Of a DNA stretch of 7,243 nucleotides, positions 1 to 7,024 are shown piece after piece. A program made the position numbers and the translations under genes. The notes under the pieces are model-generated. The model was not told the DNA's origin. It ran no database searches and saw nothing but the letters and a program-made list of their open reading frames with translations. The DNA is from Candidatus Dadabacteria bacterium (lineage in GTDB: Bacteria > Desulfobacterota_D > UBA1144 > Nemesobacterales > UBA2774), in the NCBI GenBank assembly GCA_020027805.1, contig JAHKKQ010000108.1, positions 1 to 7,243 of the forward strand. The letters run 5' to 3'. Positions within the stretch are counted from its first letter, which is position 1, and the number at the start of each line of letters is the position of its first letter.

Positions 1-216
1 CGCATTATCCTGCCTGAGAAGTCTTATGCTGATTCTTTTCTGAAACGCCCTGACGATTTCTTCCAGGTAGGTCTTGCTGCCGTCGTCGACAACGATGACC
101 TCAAAGCCGTCCCTGGGATATGAGAGCTCGGCTACCGTATCCAGGCACTCTTTGAGCTGCCTGGGGCGTCCGTAAGTAGGTATTATTATAGAAAAACGCA
201 GTTCGGGATCGGTCAT
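1..216 (-). CDS. GT2 family glycosyltransferase, N-terminal part (truncated by window edge)
   Basis: The first 72 codons of a family 2 glycosyltransferase, running off the left edge. Visible are the first beta-strand and nucleotide-binding loop SIIIPTYGRPRQL (residues 9-21) and the second conserved block VIVVDDGS (residues 40-47), whose Asp pair contacts the UDP/GDP part of the donor in GT-A fold enzymes. These enzymes move a sugar from a nucleotide-sugar to a lipid-linked or glycan acceptor on the cytoplasmic face of the membrane. The start is the ATG at 216; an in-frame TAA four codons upstream (226-228) rules out a longer protein. No Shine-Dalgarno sequence lies at normal distance; a purine run (GGAAGGGG) is about 14 bases upstream, which is too far to be convincing. 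It follows the phosphodiesterase-like gene after a 200-bp gap, so it may have its own promoter. Substrate and linkage cannot be told because the acceptor half is missing. Confidence 0.9.
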   Translation of the reverse strand, partial: MTDPELRFSIIIPTYGRPRQLKECLDTVAELSYPRDGFEVIVVDDGSKTYLEEIVRAFQKRISIRLLRQDNA

Positions 217-416
217 GTCGCTATATTATGCCCCTTCCGGTCCGGGTCAGATAATCTTTCGCTTCTCCGCGACCGACCCCGCCCATAAGAAACCCGCAAA
301 TAAAGAAGCGGATTATTGAATATCCCGATTGTATTTATCTGTCGAATAATGATAGAAGCTGTATATACCGCTTGAAATATTGCCATATATATCAAGGAAA
401 ATAAAGGGACACCGTG
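217..416. other. 200-bp intergenic region without a supported gene
   Basis: This is the longest gap inside the cluster, between the stop of the AlkP-like gene and the GT2 start. It is AT-rich in its right two thirds. Read leftward it contains a weak promoter-like pair (TCGACA, 17 bases, TATTCA), with a poor -10. A short leftward reading frame (395-213) ends in an ATGA overlap with the GT2 start, but its sequence looks like translated non-coding DNA. I see no RNA gene and no convincing terminator. Confidence 0.6.
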
Positions 417-1940
417 TCAAATATCGAGTTTATGTCCCGTCATTACGTCGGGGGCGGGCTCCCCCAAAAGCGATAATAACGTCGGGGCGATGTCCAGAAC
501 CTCTATGTCGTCCAGTTTTCCACATTTTTTTACGGAAGGTCCGGACAACGCGAAGAATCCGTGAGAGGAATGGTCGCTTCTCCTGAAGAACTCGGGTTTT
601 TTCTGTCTCAATTCTGCATCCGGATGACGAACCAGTTCCATGAAGCTTCCGGGCTTCCATTCGACAAAAATGTCCGGGAGGTATTCGTGGGGGGCGCAAT
701 TAAAAATCTCTACGGTTTTGTTGACGGAGGCGACGGCGGGTTTTCCTGTTGCAGGGTCAATCAACTTATGCAGTTCACGCACGATTCTGTCAACGATGGC
801 ATGATATTCACTGCCGGGTTCGACGATTCCATGAGGCTCTCGTCCCTTGAGGTTAACGCGTATGAAGCTGGTATATGAGACAGGTAACGAAAAAGCCGTA
901 GTCCGGCCCCAATCCGTGCCCTTCCTGAAGATGTCGGAAACCAGTTGCTCCCTTTTTTCCCGGGACATGCGCTTGCTGAGCGCAATCCGTACTGATTCGG
1001 GGAGGAGTCTGCGCGCTATGTCTATAGGACTGAAGGAGCTGGAGCTTCTCTCGGGCGGCGCCTGATAGCCGAATTGCCTGCAAAAGGCTTCTCCCAGGGC
1101 CGCGTTTGGAAAATCGTCTTCCATGCCGACTGACGACACGATGCAGACGTTAGGATTGTCGTATTGTTCGATTATCAGCCCGATTTCAGCATCGATCGCC
1201 TTATATACGTCTCTGATGGCATTTGTCAGCTCGCAATCCTCATCGCCGATGTCTCTGTTTTTCGGATGGTATTTCCAGAACTGGTGGTTTGCCGCGTGTG
1301 ACTCGGCGAAGATCATTAAAGAGAGATCGAATTTGTCTCGATTGATGAGATAACGGCACATCTCGCCTTTTATCCCGACATTTATTAATAATTTCCTGTA
1401 TATTTCTACGTCTTCTTCGAAAGTGCTGTGATGGTTCTCCACGGTTAAGAGCTTCTGTCCGTATTCCTTACTTATCTCATCAATTACTGACGGCGGCTCG
1501 GATGCGGTAACAAAATGGTACGGGTCCCAATTATGGTGAGTCGCCCAGTTTGCGATCTGGATTCCCGCAAGTCCTTTATAAAGGCGCGTGTCGGCTGCAT
1601 CAATAACAAGGGTTTTTTTATTCCTTCCGATTAAATGCGACCAGAGGGGAGGTGCGTCTATATCGAGCCCCGTTGCTGATTTTAGATCGTATGTCCCGGG
1701 TACGAGCTGCCTGAAGTAGTAGTAACCGTGGCGTCCACGCGAAATACCGCTTAAAAGCGAGATCCATACCCCGTGCTCCGTAACAAGCTCCGGCCCCGCT
1801 GTCCTGCCCCATAGGCCGGTTTTCATGACGGAGGAAATGTTCGGCAAATGACCCTGATCGACCCACTCTTCAATAAATAGAGGATCACCGGCATCGATGC
1901 CTATGATAACGAGGGGATGGTGTTCTTTGTCGGGTGTCAT
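417..1940 (-). CDS. Alkaline-phosphatase-superfamily (type I phosphodiesterase/nucleotide pyrophosphatase-like) protein with altered metal site
   Basis: A 507-residue protein of the AlkP superfamily, PF01663-like type. Seen directly: N-terminal strand and metal-binding Asp in VIIGIDAGDP (D16), followed by GHLPNISSVMKTGLWG (30-45), the usual 'LPNL..L...G' segment; the nucleophile region VTEHGVWISLLSG then RGRHGYYYF (53-76); a middle block ESHAANHQFW (213-222); the highly typical RVNLKGREPHGIV (361-373); and the C-terminal SDHSSHGFFALSGP (455-468) plus DIAPTLLSLLG (483-493). Family members hydrolyse phosphodiesters or phosphomonoesters with two metal ions. Here the expected mid-domain Asp is H215 and the 'SDHG' motif reads SSVG (269-272), so activity and substrate are uncertain. 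No signal peptide is visible, so it is probably cytoplasmic. The ATG at 1940 has no Shine-Dalgarno sequence but sits just behind a near-consensus promoter. Its place next to a membrane protein and glycosyltransferases suggests a role in glycan or lipid-linked sugar metabolism (inference). Confidence 0.85.
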   Translation of the reverse strand: MTPDKEHHPLVIIGIDAGDPLFIEEWVDQGHLPNISSVMKTGLWGRTAGPELVTEHGVWISLLSGISRGRHGYYYFRQLVPGTYDLKSATGLDIDAPPLWSHLIGRNKKTLVIDAADTRLYKGLAGIQIANWATHHNWDPYHFVTASEPPSVIDEISKEYGQKLLTVENHHSTFEEDVEIYRKLLINVGIKGEMCRYLINRDKFDLSLMIFAESHAANHQFWKYHPKNRDIGDEDCELTNAIRDVYKAIDAEIGLIIEQYDNPNVCIVSSVGMEDDFPNAALGEAFCRQFGYQAPPERSSSSFSPIDIARRLLPESVRIALSKRMSREKREQLVSDIFRKGTDWGRTTAFSLPVSYTSFIRVNLKGREPHGIVEPGSEYHAIVDRIVRELHKLIDPATGKPAVASVNKTVEIFNCAPHEYLPDIFVEWKPGSFMELVRHPDAELRQKKPEFFRRSDHSSHGFFALSGPSVKKCGKLDDIEVLDIAPTLLSLLGEPAPDVMTGHKLDI

Positions 1941-1953
1941 TTAGTAAGAATCA

Positions 1954-1981
1954 ATTATAAATGGTTTTAATACTCTTTCAA
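1954..1981 (-). promoter_or_regulatory. Near-consensus sigma-70 promoter for the AlkP-like gene
   Basis: On the minus strand, TTGAAA (1981-1976) is followed after 16 bases by a perfect TATAAT (1959-1954). The start codon at 1940 is only 13 bases beyond the -10 box, so initiation at the usual distance would leave a 5' leader of roughly 6-7 bases. This would let the AlkP-like gene be expressed separately from the upstream genes. Confidence 0.6.
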
Positions 1982-1999
1982 TTTGGGAGCGGCCCGCGA

Positions 2000-2009
2000 T
2001 GATATATCA
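2000..2009. repeat. 10-bp perfect palindrome upstream of the AlkP-like promoter
   Basis: TGATATATCA is self-complementary and lies about 18 bases upstream of the -35 box of the promoter at 1954-1981, between the two genes. Its position would suit a regulator-binding site, but a 10-bp AT-rich palindrome can occur by chance. Confidence 0.25.
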
Positions 2010-2018
2010 GGTCATGGA

Positions 2019-3518
2019 TCAGTGCTGACAAACGCCGCTGTTGTCGGATGGGACGGGTTTGAAGGACAGGAGCTTCCGGAGGAAGTAATTCTCCGGCTCG
2101 AAGAGCGCGGGATCGTCGCCGGGGTCTGATACCTTTTTATTAGAGCCTTTCCTGACATATTCGAGCTTGTTCCCATCAGATTCGAAATTATCGTTCGTGC
2201 TCATATAGCGTCTTAGCTCGAAGTAGGGGACTAGATATCCTTTCTCATGAAAGGCGCTGAGACGGGGGTCGGTGGAATACTTTATTTCAACCAGGTCGTT
2301 CTGAAAATCAGCCAGGTAATACGGATGCCGGATAATCAAATGGTTTGTAGACCCCCCTTCTGTACGCAGGTTGCTGAACATGGACCATGCGGTCTGGGTC
2401 TTGAGACCGAGATAGGGGCTTACGCCGTTCATAGCGATGATGAGCGGGAACAACATTAATATTATATAGCCGGGAATGAAATATCGGCTCGCCCCATAGT
2501 GTAAGGGTTTCCCCTTTCGAAGCGTAATCAGGATTACGGTAATAAGAGCGCTGCCGTATAACCCCCAGAGTGCGAGGAAGACGTAATAAAGCCTCGGTTT
2601 CCTGAGCGTCCAGACCTCCACCGGATCTATGAAAGGCTGTACACTCGGATAATTTAGTTTTGTGTAAATTAAAAGAGCCAAGCACGCAGCGCCTGTCACC
2701 ATGAGAACCGGCGTTTTCACTTTGCCGACCAATCCTGTATCGATGGAGCATTTATATAATTTCCGTATCCTCGAGCCGTTCCACAGCTCCCGGAGTCTTT
2801 CCGGAGTATTGTCGGGTGTAAATAGAAAAAGCATCGCATATGTGACCGCCGAAAAGTTGTAGTATTCAAATATTCCCAGGATAAAATGGAAAAATAGCGC
2901 GATGATTATTCCGGCTGTACGGAGCCTGCCCGTCAGGAGAAAGAGAGGTATCGCGCTTTCCACGGCCAATGTCCCGTATATGGGCAATATTTCCGAGACG
3001 AGGGGTGATTGAAATAATCCCGTATGACCGAACGTTGACGAGTAGATTCTGGCGCCGCAGCTGACGGACGGGTCCAGCCAGCCCGTATTGAGTTTGTGAA
3101 AGAGACTGAAGAAGTAGAGTAAAACGAGTTCGAGCCTGAGGGCGGGAGCAAACGTATTAAATAATCTGGACCTGTCGATACCCGTATTCCTGGCTGAGAT
3201 AATAAGGATCAGCGCTGATGCCAGAATAGTAAGGTTAACGACTGACGCGAACAGCCAGTGGTTTGGAATCCACGGCATTTTTTCAAAGGCGTCGACGAGC
3301 TGCAGAATAATTAACAGGCAGAATCTGTACGTAGAAGAGGGTTTCAAAATAACCGATACGGCCGAAACGCCGAGCGCGAAAGAAACCGGGGAATGAAGCC
3401 AGATGTTCCATTTCCCGAGGTGAAAAATTACGGCAGCTGCCCATAGGAATGAAAATATAGTGAATCTATCGTCCGATAACGATTCTTCCCGCGTCGTCTT
3501 TATCCTGCCGATATTCAT
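2019..3518 (-). CDS. HTTM-like (vitamin-K-dependent gamma-carboxylase-like) polytopic membrane protein
   Basis: A 499-residue inner-membrane protein with many hydrophobic segments, roughly at residues 20-34, 45-58, 65-75, 88-108, 125-140, 178-196, 201-218, 222-233, 270-285, 312-332 and 348-363. The diagnostic part is LELVLLYFFSLFHKLNTGWLD (129-149), followed by SVSCG (151-155) and later FFHFILGI (209-216) with a Tyr-rich stretch before a membrane segment; this resembles the HTTM domain related to vitamin-K-dependent gamma-carboxylase. A second conserved-looking block, WSMFSNLRTEGGSTNHLII (378-396), follows the last membrane segment and starts a soluble tail of about 120 residues. The reaction is unknown for bacterial members without the carboxylase tail, so none is assigned. 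The start is the ATG at 3518, with only a distant AGGA (about 18 bases upstream). It lies 72 bp after the GT4 gene and 78 bp before the AlkP-like gene, in the same direction. Family placement is from motif recall, not a search. Confidence 0.75.
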   Translation of the reverse strand: MNIGRIKTTREESLSDDRFTIFSFLWAAAVIFHLGKWNIWLHSPVSFALGVSAVSVILKPSSTYRFCLLIILQLVDAFEKMPWIPNHWLFASVVNLTILASALILIISARNTGIDRSRLFNTFAPALRLELVLLYFFSLFHKLNTGWLDPSVSCGARIYSSTFGHTGLFQSPLVSEILPIYGTLAVESAIPLFLLTGRLRTAGIIIALFFHFILGIFEYYNFSAVTYAMLFLFTPDNTPERLRELWNGSRIRKLYKCSIDTGLVGKVKTPVLMVTGAACLALLIYTKLNYPSVQPFIDPVEVWTLRKPRLYYVFLALWGLYGSALITVILITLRKGKPLHYGASRYFIPGYIILMLFPLIIAMNGVSPYLGLKTQTAWSMFSNLRTEGGSTNHLIIRHPYYLADFQNDLVEIKYSTDPRLSAFHEKGYLVPYFELRRYMSTNDNFESDGNKLEYVRKGSNKKVSDPGDDPALFEPENYFLRKLLSFKPVPSDNSGVCQH

Positions 3519-3590
3519 ATATTTAAACGACCCGGTTCCTTGATTCGTTTTATCTCGTGAGAGAATGAATCCCGGCCGGCAAATATGCTT

Positions 3591-4775
3591 TCATGCAGCT
3601 CTTACTAAAAGTCTCTCATAAATGTCGAGCAGCTTGCCGAGAAACAACTCTTCGCTGAATCTCGATTCCGAGATGTTGCGTCCTGCTCGGCCGAGGGTTT
3701 CAGATAGATTCCTGTCACTCAGAAGAAGGAGTAATTTTTCCGCGAGCGCATCCGCGTCTCCAGGAGGAACGAGGAAACCGCTCTTTCCGTTTTCTATAAT
3801 TTCTCTCGGTCCCCCCGAGTCGCTCGCTACTACCGCCGTCCCTCTCATCATGGCCTCGACGACCGTTATGCCGAAAGGCTCCGCCCAGACGGAGGGCGCT
3901 GCATGCACCCATGCGCGGCCGAGGATGTTATCAAGCTCTGTATGAGAGAGGTGGCCGCAAAGGGTGGTCTTGGAAGCTATATTCAAATCTGAAATCAGGA
4001 GCTTTAATTCGTTCCTTTTGGGTCCGTCACCGGCAATCAGGAGTCTTGCTGACGGCAGCTTCTCGTTTATCTTCGCGAATGCGCGAAGCAGTATGTCGAC
4101 GCCTTTTTCCCTGACGAGACGCCCTGCGTATACGACGGTCGGGACCTCCAATAATGAAGGGCTTGCCGGCCTTCCGGGTATGCCGTAGTGAAGCACTTCC
4201 GCCCCGTCGATACCGTTCAGTAATAACATGTCCCTCACGGATTCACTGTTGGCTAGTATCGTATTGAATGCGCTTCGCCATTGTCTGAATAGTCTCAATT
4301 GGAGCATGAGAGGGAGCCAGTCCCTCATCGGCACGCATCCGTTCGTGTAACAAGGGATGCCCGCACTTACCCTACAGATGTTTCCATTCGGGAGAAATTT
4401 CGTCCCCGTGGGACAGACCGGGCGGTACCACGCTACGTGATAAAGAGAGGGGATGTCTTTCAAGAGCGGCAGGATAAGTGGCGAGAGCTGGGTCAGAAAA
4501 ATCTTGACATGCACTATGTCGGGTCTGAATTCTCTCAATACATTTTTTAGTTTGAAATACGCCCATGGATTGAAGGTCTGCAGCAGTGTACGAAACGACG
4601 AGACTGTGCCCAGGCATTTGTAATCCGCTTCATGGCGTAGATTCCCGTCAGTTACGCTGCTCGTAAAGAGTCTGGCATCGTGTCCCCTCTCCCGGAGCAG
4701 CTGCCGCAGCCTTAACATTTGTATCTCGGCGCCGCCCTGAGGGATCCCATAATCGTTAATAAGCAAGATTTTCAT
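3591..4775 (-). CDS. GT4 family glycosyltransferase (GT-B fold)
   Basis: A 394-residue retaining glycosyltransferase of normal length. The N-terminal domain opens with KILLINDYGIPQGGAEIQM (2-20), holding the Gly-Gly loop typical of GT4. The C-terminal donor domain has VVYAGRLVREKGVDILL (214-230), with R219 and K224 placed to bind the nucleotide diphosphate; LLIAGDGP (245-252); and the E-x7-E motif EPFGITVVE (E299 and E307), followed by GGPREII and GFLVPPGD (333-340). It transfers a sugar from a nucleotide-sugar to a glycan or lipid-linked acceptor at the cytoplasmic membrane face. Four cysteines (C121, C134, C142, C147) cluster in the N-terminal domain, as in some GT4 subgroups, perhaps for metal binding or structure. 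It begins 14 bp after the stop of the upstream GT2 gene, so translational coupling is likely; the nearest purine stretch (GGA) is about 12 bases before the ATG. Donor and linkage cannot be predicted. Confidence 0.93.
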   Translation of the reverse strand: MKILLINDYGIPQGGAEIQMLRLRQLLRERGHDARLFTSSVTDGNLRHEADYKCLGTVSSFRTLLQTFNPWAYFKLKNVLREFRPDIVHVKIFLTQLSPLILPLLKDIPSLYHVAWYRPVCPTGTKFLPNGNICRVSAGIPCYTNGCVPMRDWLPLMLQLRLFRQWRSAFNTILANSESVRDMLLLNGIDGAEVLHYGIPGRPASPSLLEVPTVVYAGRLVREKGVDILLRAFAKINEKLPSARLLIAGDGPKRNELKLLISDLNIASKTTLCGHLSHTELDNILGRAWVHAAPSVWAEPFGITVVEAMMRGTAVVASDSGGPREIIENGKSGFLVPPGDADALAEKLLLLLSDRNLSETLGRAGRNISESRFSEELFLGKLLDIYERLLVRAA

Positions 4776-4789
4776 CGTTAAAAAATCCG

Positions 4790-5785
4790 TTAAACTCCAT
4801 TTCCAAGATTCGATACACGTTTTATATCCTGCTCGGTGATATATTTAAACCTGTCGAACTCGAAGCTGTTTATTTTCCGCTGTGTATTTCCGGAACCAAA
4901 TGCGTACCCGCATAATTTCCCCAAGAAATGAGCCGAAAGTCCCGCTAATATTATCGGCAATGCGGCAGGCATGAGCTTGTTCCACTGTCCGGAGCGCCGG
5001 ATACCTTGTAAGGTGCCCTGAAAATGTCTCAGGATTATCAGAGGCTCGAGGAGAGCTTGGAGAATCCGCTTAGATATTGACCATCTTTTATACCGAGCGA
5101 GAGCGGCCGTGTATAACTGGCCGTTATAGAACAAATCAAACAAAATAGACGATGTTTTTGACACATTTACGTGATCGGTCCTGGCGTTATTTTCCATGTA
5201 GAGGCGGTAGCCCCGCGCCCGGAGGTCCATATGCATAATATTGGTTCTGATCAGCATGAACTTAAGTTCATCGCCGTAATCCAGTAATATCGAACGTTTG
5301 TAGGAGGTATTGTGTCCCGGAAGGTCGTTAATTTCCCCCGACTCGACGGGCTCGGTATAGCGTCCGTATGTCATGTAGAGCTGCGCCCAACTGTTGATAC
5401 TCTCGGGGTTGGCATTCCTGATGACGCTCCCCACGGCGGCCCATGGCCCCTTATGCGCCTCTATCAATGCCTCGGCCCACTGCGGCACCGGGAACGCATG
5501 GTTCTCTCCGAAAACCACGATAGGCGCGTTAGACCTGCGCACAGCGGACACCCATGCATCGTATAGCTCAGTGTCGATATCTGCCTCGATCAGGGTTATG
5601 CTGTAAAAGTCCGTGAACTCGTCTTCGATTTCGGCTGACCACTCTAATGCCGGAGATATGATAATGATTTCGAGACTTTCTCTTACAGTCTGTCGTTTCA
5701 GATATTTAATAGTCGTACGGATTGATTCATATCCCGGGCCGGTTGTGATTATTACCGACATCAGCGGGGGTTGATCATTTTTCAT
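4790..5785 (-). CDS. GT2-like glycosyltransferase with C-terminal hydrophobic segments
   Basis: A 331-residue GT-A type protein. It starts with SVIITTGPGYESIRTTIKYL (10-29), corresponding to the first strand and helix of GT2 enzymes, and continues with IVVFGENHAFPVPQWAEAL (89-107) where GT2 enzymes carry the metal-binding D-x-D; here it is E94-N95-H96. The acceptor-side block LPGHNTSYKRSILL (155-168) is also typical. Hydrophobic stretches at about 243-255 and 272-296 suggest membrane association at the C-terminus. The block around 42-70 is diverged: the usual VDDGS is replaced by IISPALEWS, so donor recognition may differ. The ATG at 5785 has a good ribosome binding site (AGAGG, 6-base spacer). 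It lies 72 bp after the oxidoreductase gene and 14 bp before the GT4 gene. The fold is well supported; donor and acceptor are unknown. Confidence 0.85.
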   Translation of the reverse strand: MKNDQPPLMSVIITTGPGYESIRTTIKYLKRQTVRESLEIIIISPALEWSAEIEDEFTDFYSITLIEADIDTELYDAWVSAVRRSNAPIVVFGENHAFPVPQWAEALIEAHKGPWAAVGSVIRNANPESINSWAQLYMTYGRYTEPVESGEINDLPGHNTSYKRSILLDYGDELKFMLIRTNIMHMDLRARGYRLYMENNARTDHVNVSKTSSILFDLFYNGQLYTAALARYKRWSISKRILQALLEPLIILRHFQGTLQGIRRSGQWNKLMPAALPIILAGLSAHFLGKLCGYAFGSGNTQRKINSFEFDRFKYITEQDIKRVSNLGNGV

Positions 5786-5791
5786 GACGGG

Positions 5792-5796
5792 CCTCT
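5792..5796 (-). promoter_or_regulatory. Ribosome binding site of the GT2-like gene
   Basis: AGAGG lies six bases before the ATG at 5785. It is the only gene in the window with a clear Shine-Dalgarno sequence at normal distance, and it supports this start. Confidence 0.65.
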
Positions 5797-5832
5797 GTCT
5801 GTTTAATCATTATTGAGTATGTGTGTCCAATA

Positions 5833-5853
5833 ACTCAAGACCTTATCTTGAGT
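5833..5853 (-). other. Perfect 8-bp inverted repeat (hairpin) just after the oxidoreductase stop codon
   Basis: ACTCAAGA and TCTTGAGT are separated by five bases, giving an 8-bp perfect stem that starts five bases beyond the TGA of the oxidoreductase gene. No T-run follows in the leftward direction, so it is not a standard intrinsic terminator. It could protect the 3' end of the upstream message or reduce read-through into the glycosyltransferase genes. Confidence 0.4.
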
Positions 5854-5857
5854 AGTC

Positions 5858-6889
5858 TCATAACATCATTACATGACCCGTCCTCGCGGATTCTTCGGCT
5901 GCTTCCAACACCGCGAGGCATTTGTAACCGTCGAGTAAATCAGGGCTCGCTTCACTTGCCCCTTTTATCGCCGAAAGGAAACGGACGATCGCGAGTTCAA
6001 ACGACGGTTCTTTACTGGGGAAGAGTATCCGGTCTTTTAAATTTTGGGAGTTAAGAAGCGAACCAATATCGCTTTTCATCTGCGATAACAGTCCCGGCCG
6101 CTGGGAGTCCGAGATTACAACCCTGAGGCTGGAATTGAATCTGTCAGCCAAGAGCTTGCCCCGGGTGCCGTAAACCTCAATTTTATCCTCGTCTATCGAA
6201 GTTATCGAGAAATAGGATTGAACATCGATGCCTCCTGATGTTTTAAACTCGCACATAGCGTTGTCACCTTCAGTATTGTGAGAGCCGATTGTTGCGGAAA
6301 CTTGGGTCATGTCCGTGTCCAGTGCATATCGTACGAGGTCTACATGGTGAGAGCCGATGTCGAGCAGCGCTCCGCCCCCTGAGACCCTATGCTTTCTCCA
6401 TTCCGGGAATTCCCTGCGCCAGTAAGAGAAAACTGTGCGAACGCACGTTATTTCCCCGATAGTGCCTGACTCGATATGTTTCTTAAGCGAGAGATAGACG
6501 GGATTGAAACGAAGATTGAATCCGGTCATGCCTACGAGATTGCCGCCCACCCATGCCTTCAATACCTTCTCGGCCTCGTATGTACTTATGGAGATCGGCT
6601 TTTCTAGATAAACATGCTTTCCCGATTCGAATGCCGAAATTGCCGCTTCTGCGTGCATATCGTTCGGAAGGCAGATTATCACCGCATCGAGGTCCGGGTG
6701 ACGCAGCAGGTCTTGATAGTCGGAGAACTGCGCTGCGCGAGGCGCCGATCTTCCGGCATTTTCCCTCCTCACTGCGTCCGACTCGGCGATCGCGGCAAGC
6801 CGCAGCCCCGGTAACTTTTTAAGTATATTAAGGTATACCAGGCTCGCAATACGTCCACACCCAATGAGGCCGACATTAATATCCTGCAT
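5858..6889 (-). CDS. Gfo/Idh/MocA family NAD(P)-dependent oxidoreductase
   Basis: A 343-residue soluble dehydrogenase of full family length. The N-terminal Rossmann fold shows VGLIGCGRIA (6-15), with the G-x-G-x-x-A dinucleotide loop, acidic residues E36 and D38 after the second strand, DAVIICLPNDMHAEAA (68-83), and the signature HVYLEKPIS (92-100), where K97 is the expected catalytic lysine. The C-terminal domain has GGGALLDIGSHHVDLVRY (171-188), giving D177 and H181 as the usual active-site pair. Members oxidise, reduce or epimerise sugars and nucleotide-sugars, for example 3-keto or 2-acetamido uronic acid intermediates. At the head of a glycosyltransferase cluster, a role in making a modified nucleotide-sugar donor is a reasonable inference, but the substrate is not readable. 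The ATG at 6889 has no clear Shine-Dalgarno sequence, and I found no strong promoter between it and the tRNA fragment; TTCAAT, 18 bases, TATGAA is a weak candidate. Confidence 0.93.
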   Translation of the reverse strand: MQDINVGLIGCGRIASLVYLNILKKLPGLRLAAIAESDAVRRENAGRSAPRAAQFSDYQDLLRHPDLDAVIICLPNDMHAEAAISAFESGKHVYLEKPISISTYEAEKVLKAWVGGNLVGMTGFNLRFNPVYLSLKKHIESGTIGEITCVRTVFSYWRREFPEWRKHRVSGGGALLDIGSHHVDLVRYALDTDMTQVSATIGSHNTEGDNAMCEFKTSGGIDVQSYFSITSIDEDKIEVYGTRGKLLADRFNSSLRVVISDSQRPGLLSQMKSDIGSLLNSQNLKDRILFPSKEPSFELAIVRFLSAIKGASEASPDLLDGYKCLAVLEAAEESARTGHVMML

Positions 6890-7024
6890 TTTCTATTTCA
6901 GATATCCCGGCTAGTTGAAATTACATCCGTTATTCTCGCCGCAGCTCGATTTCATACTACCTTAGTCTGAGTTTATTGAACAGGCGGGCCGGGTTGTGAC
7001 TAATATAATATCGGGCGTCAAAAA
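6890..7024. other. Intergenic region upstream of the oxidoreductase gene
   Basis: This 135-bp stretch separates the first gene of the glycan cluster from the tRNA fragment. Its G+C is about 47% by hand count over 6901-7020, like the gene cluster and unlike the DNA beyond the tRNA fragment. It should hold the promoter of the cluster, but only weak matches are seen. A run of five T follows the CCA end of the tRNA fragment in the leftward direction. Confidence 0.5.

Noticed and set aside
213..395. A 60-codon leftward reading frame in the gap before the truncated GT2 gene, ending in an ATGA overlap with its start
   Set aside because: It has no ribosome binding site and no recognisable domain, and its Arg/Ser-rich second half reads like translated non-coding sequence. 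The overlap can arise by chance because ATGA only needs an A after the start codon.
405..416. GACAC/GTGTC dyad next to a T-rich stretch after the AlkP-like stop, considered as a terminator
   Set aside because: The arms are separated by one base, so a real hairpin would have only about four base pairs, and the following T-run is interrupted. It is too weak to call.
415..420. TTGACA on the minus strand as a -35 box for the truncated GT2 gene
   Set aside because: No acceptable -10 box lies 15-19 bases downstream; the nearest TGATAT is about 20 bases away.
561..878. A plus-strand reading frame of 105 codons
   Set aside because: It lies wholly inside the AlkP-like gene, whose motifs are clear on the other strand. 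It is an antisense shadow.
2308..2751. A 147-codon minus-strand frame
   Set aside because: It overlaps the membrane-protein gene in another frame, is rich in Arg and His with no domain pattern, and would break a gene with clear membrane segments.
7000..7024. TTGACG followed by TATATT/TATTAG on the minus strand as the cluster promoter
   Set aside because: The spacing between the boxes is about 10 bases, too short for a sigma-70 promoter, and no -10 match exists at 16-18 bases.
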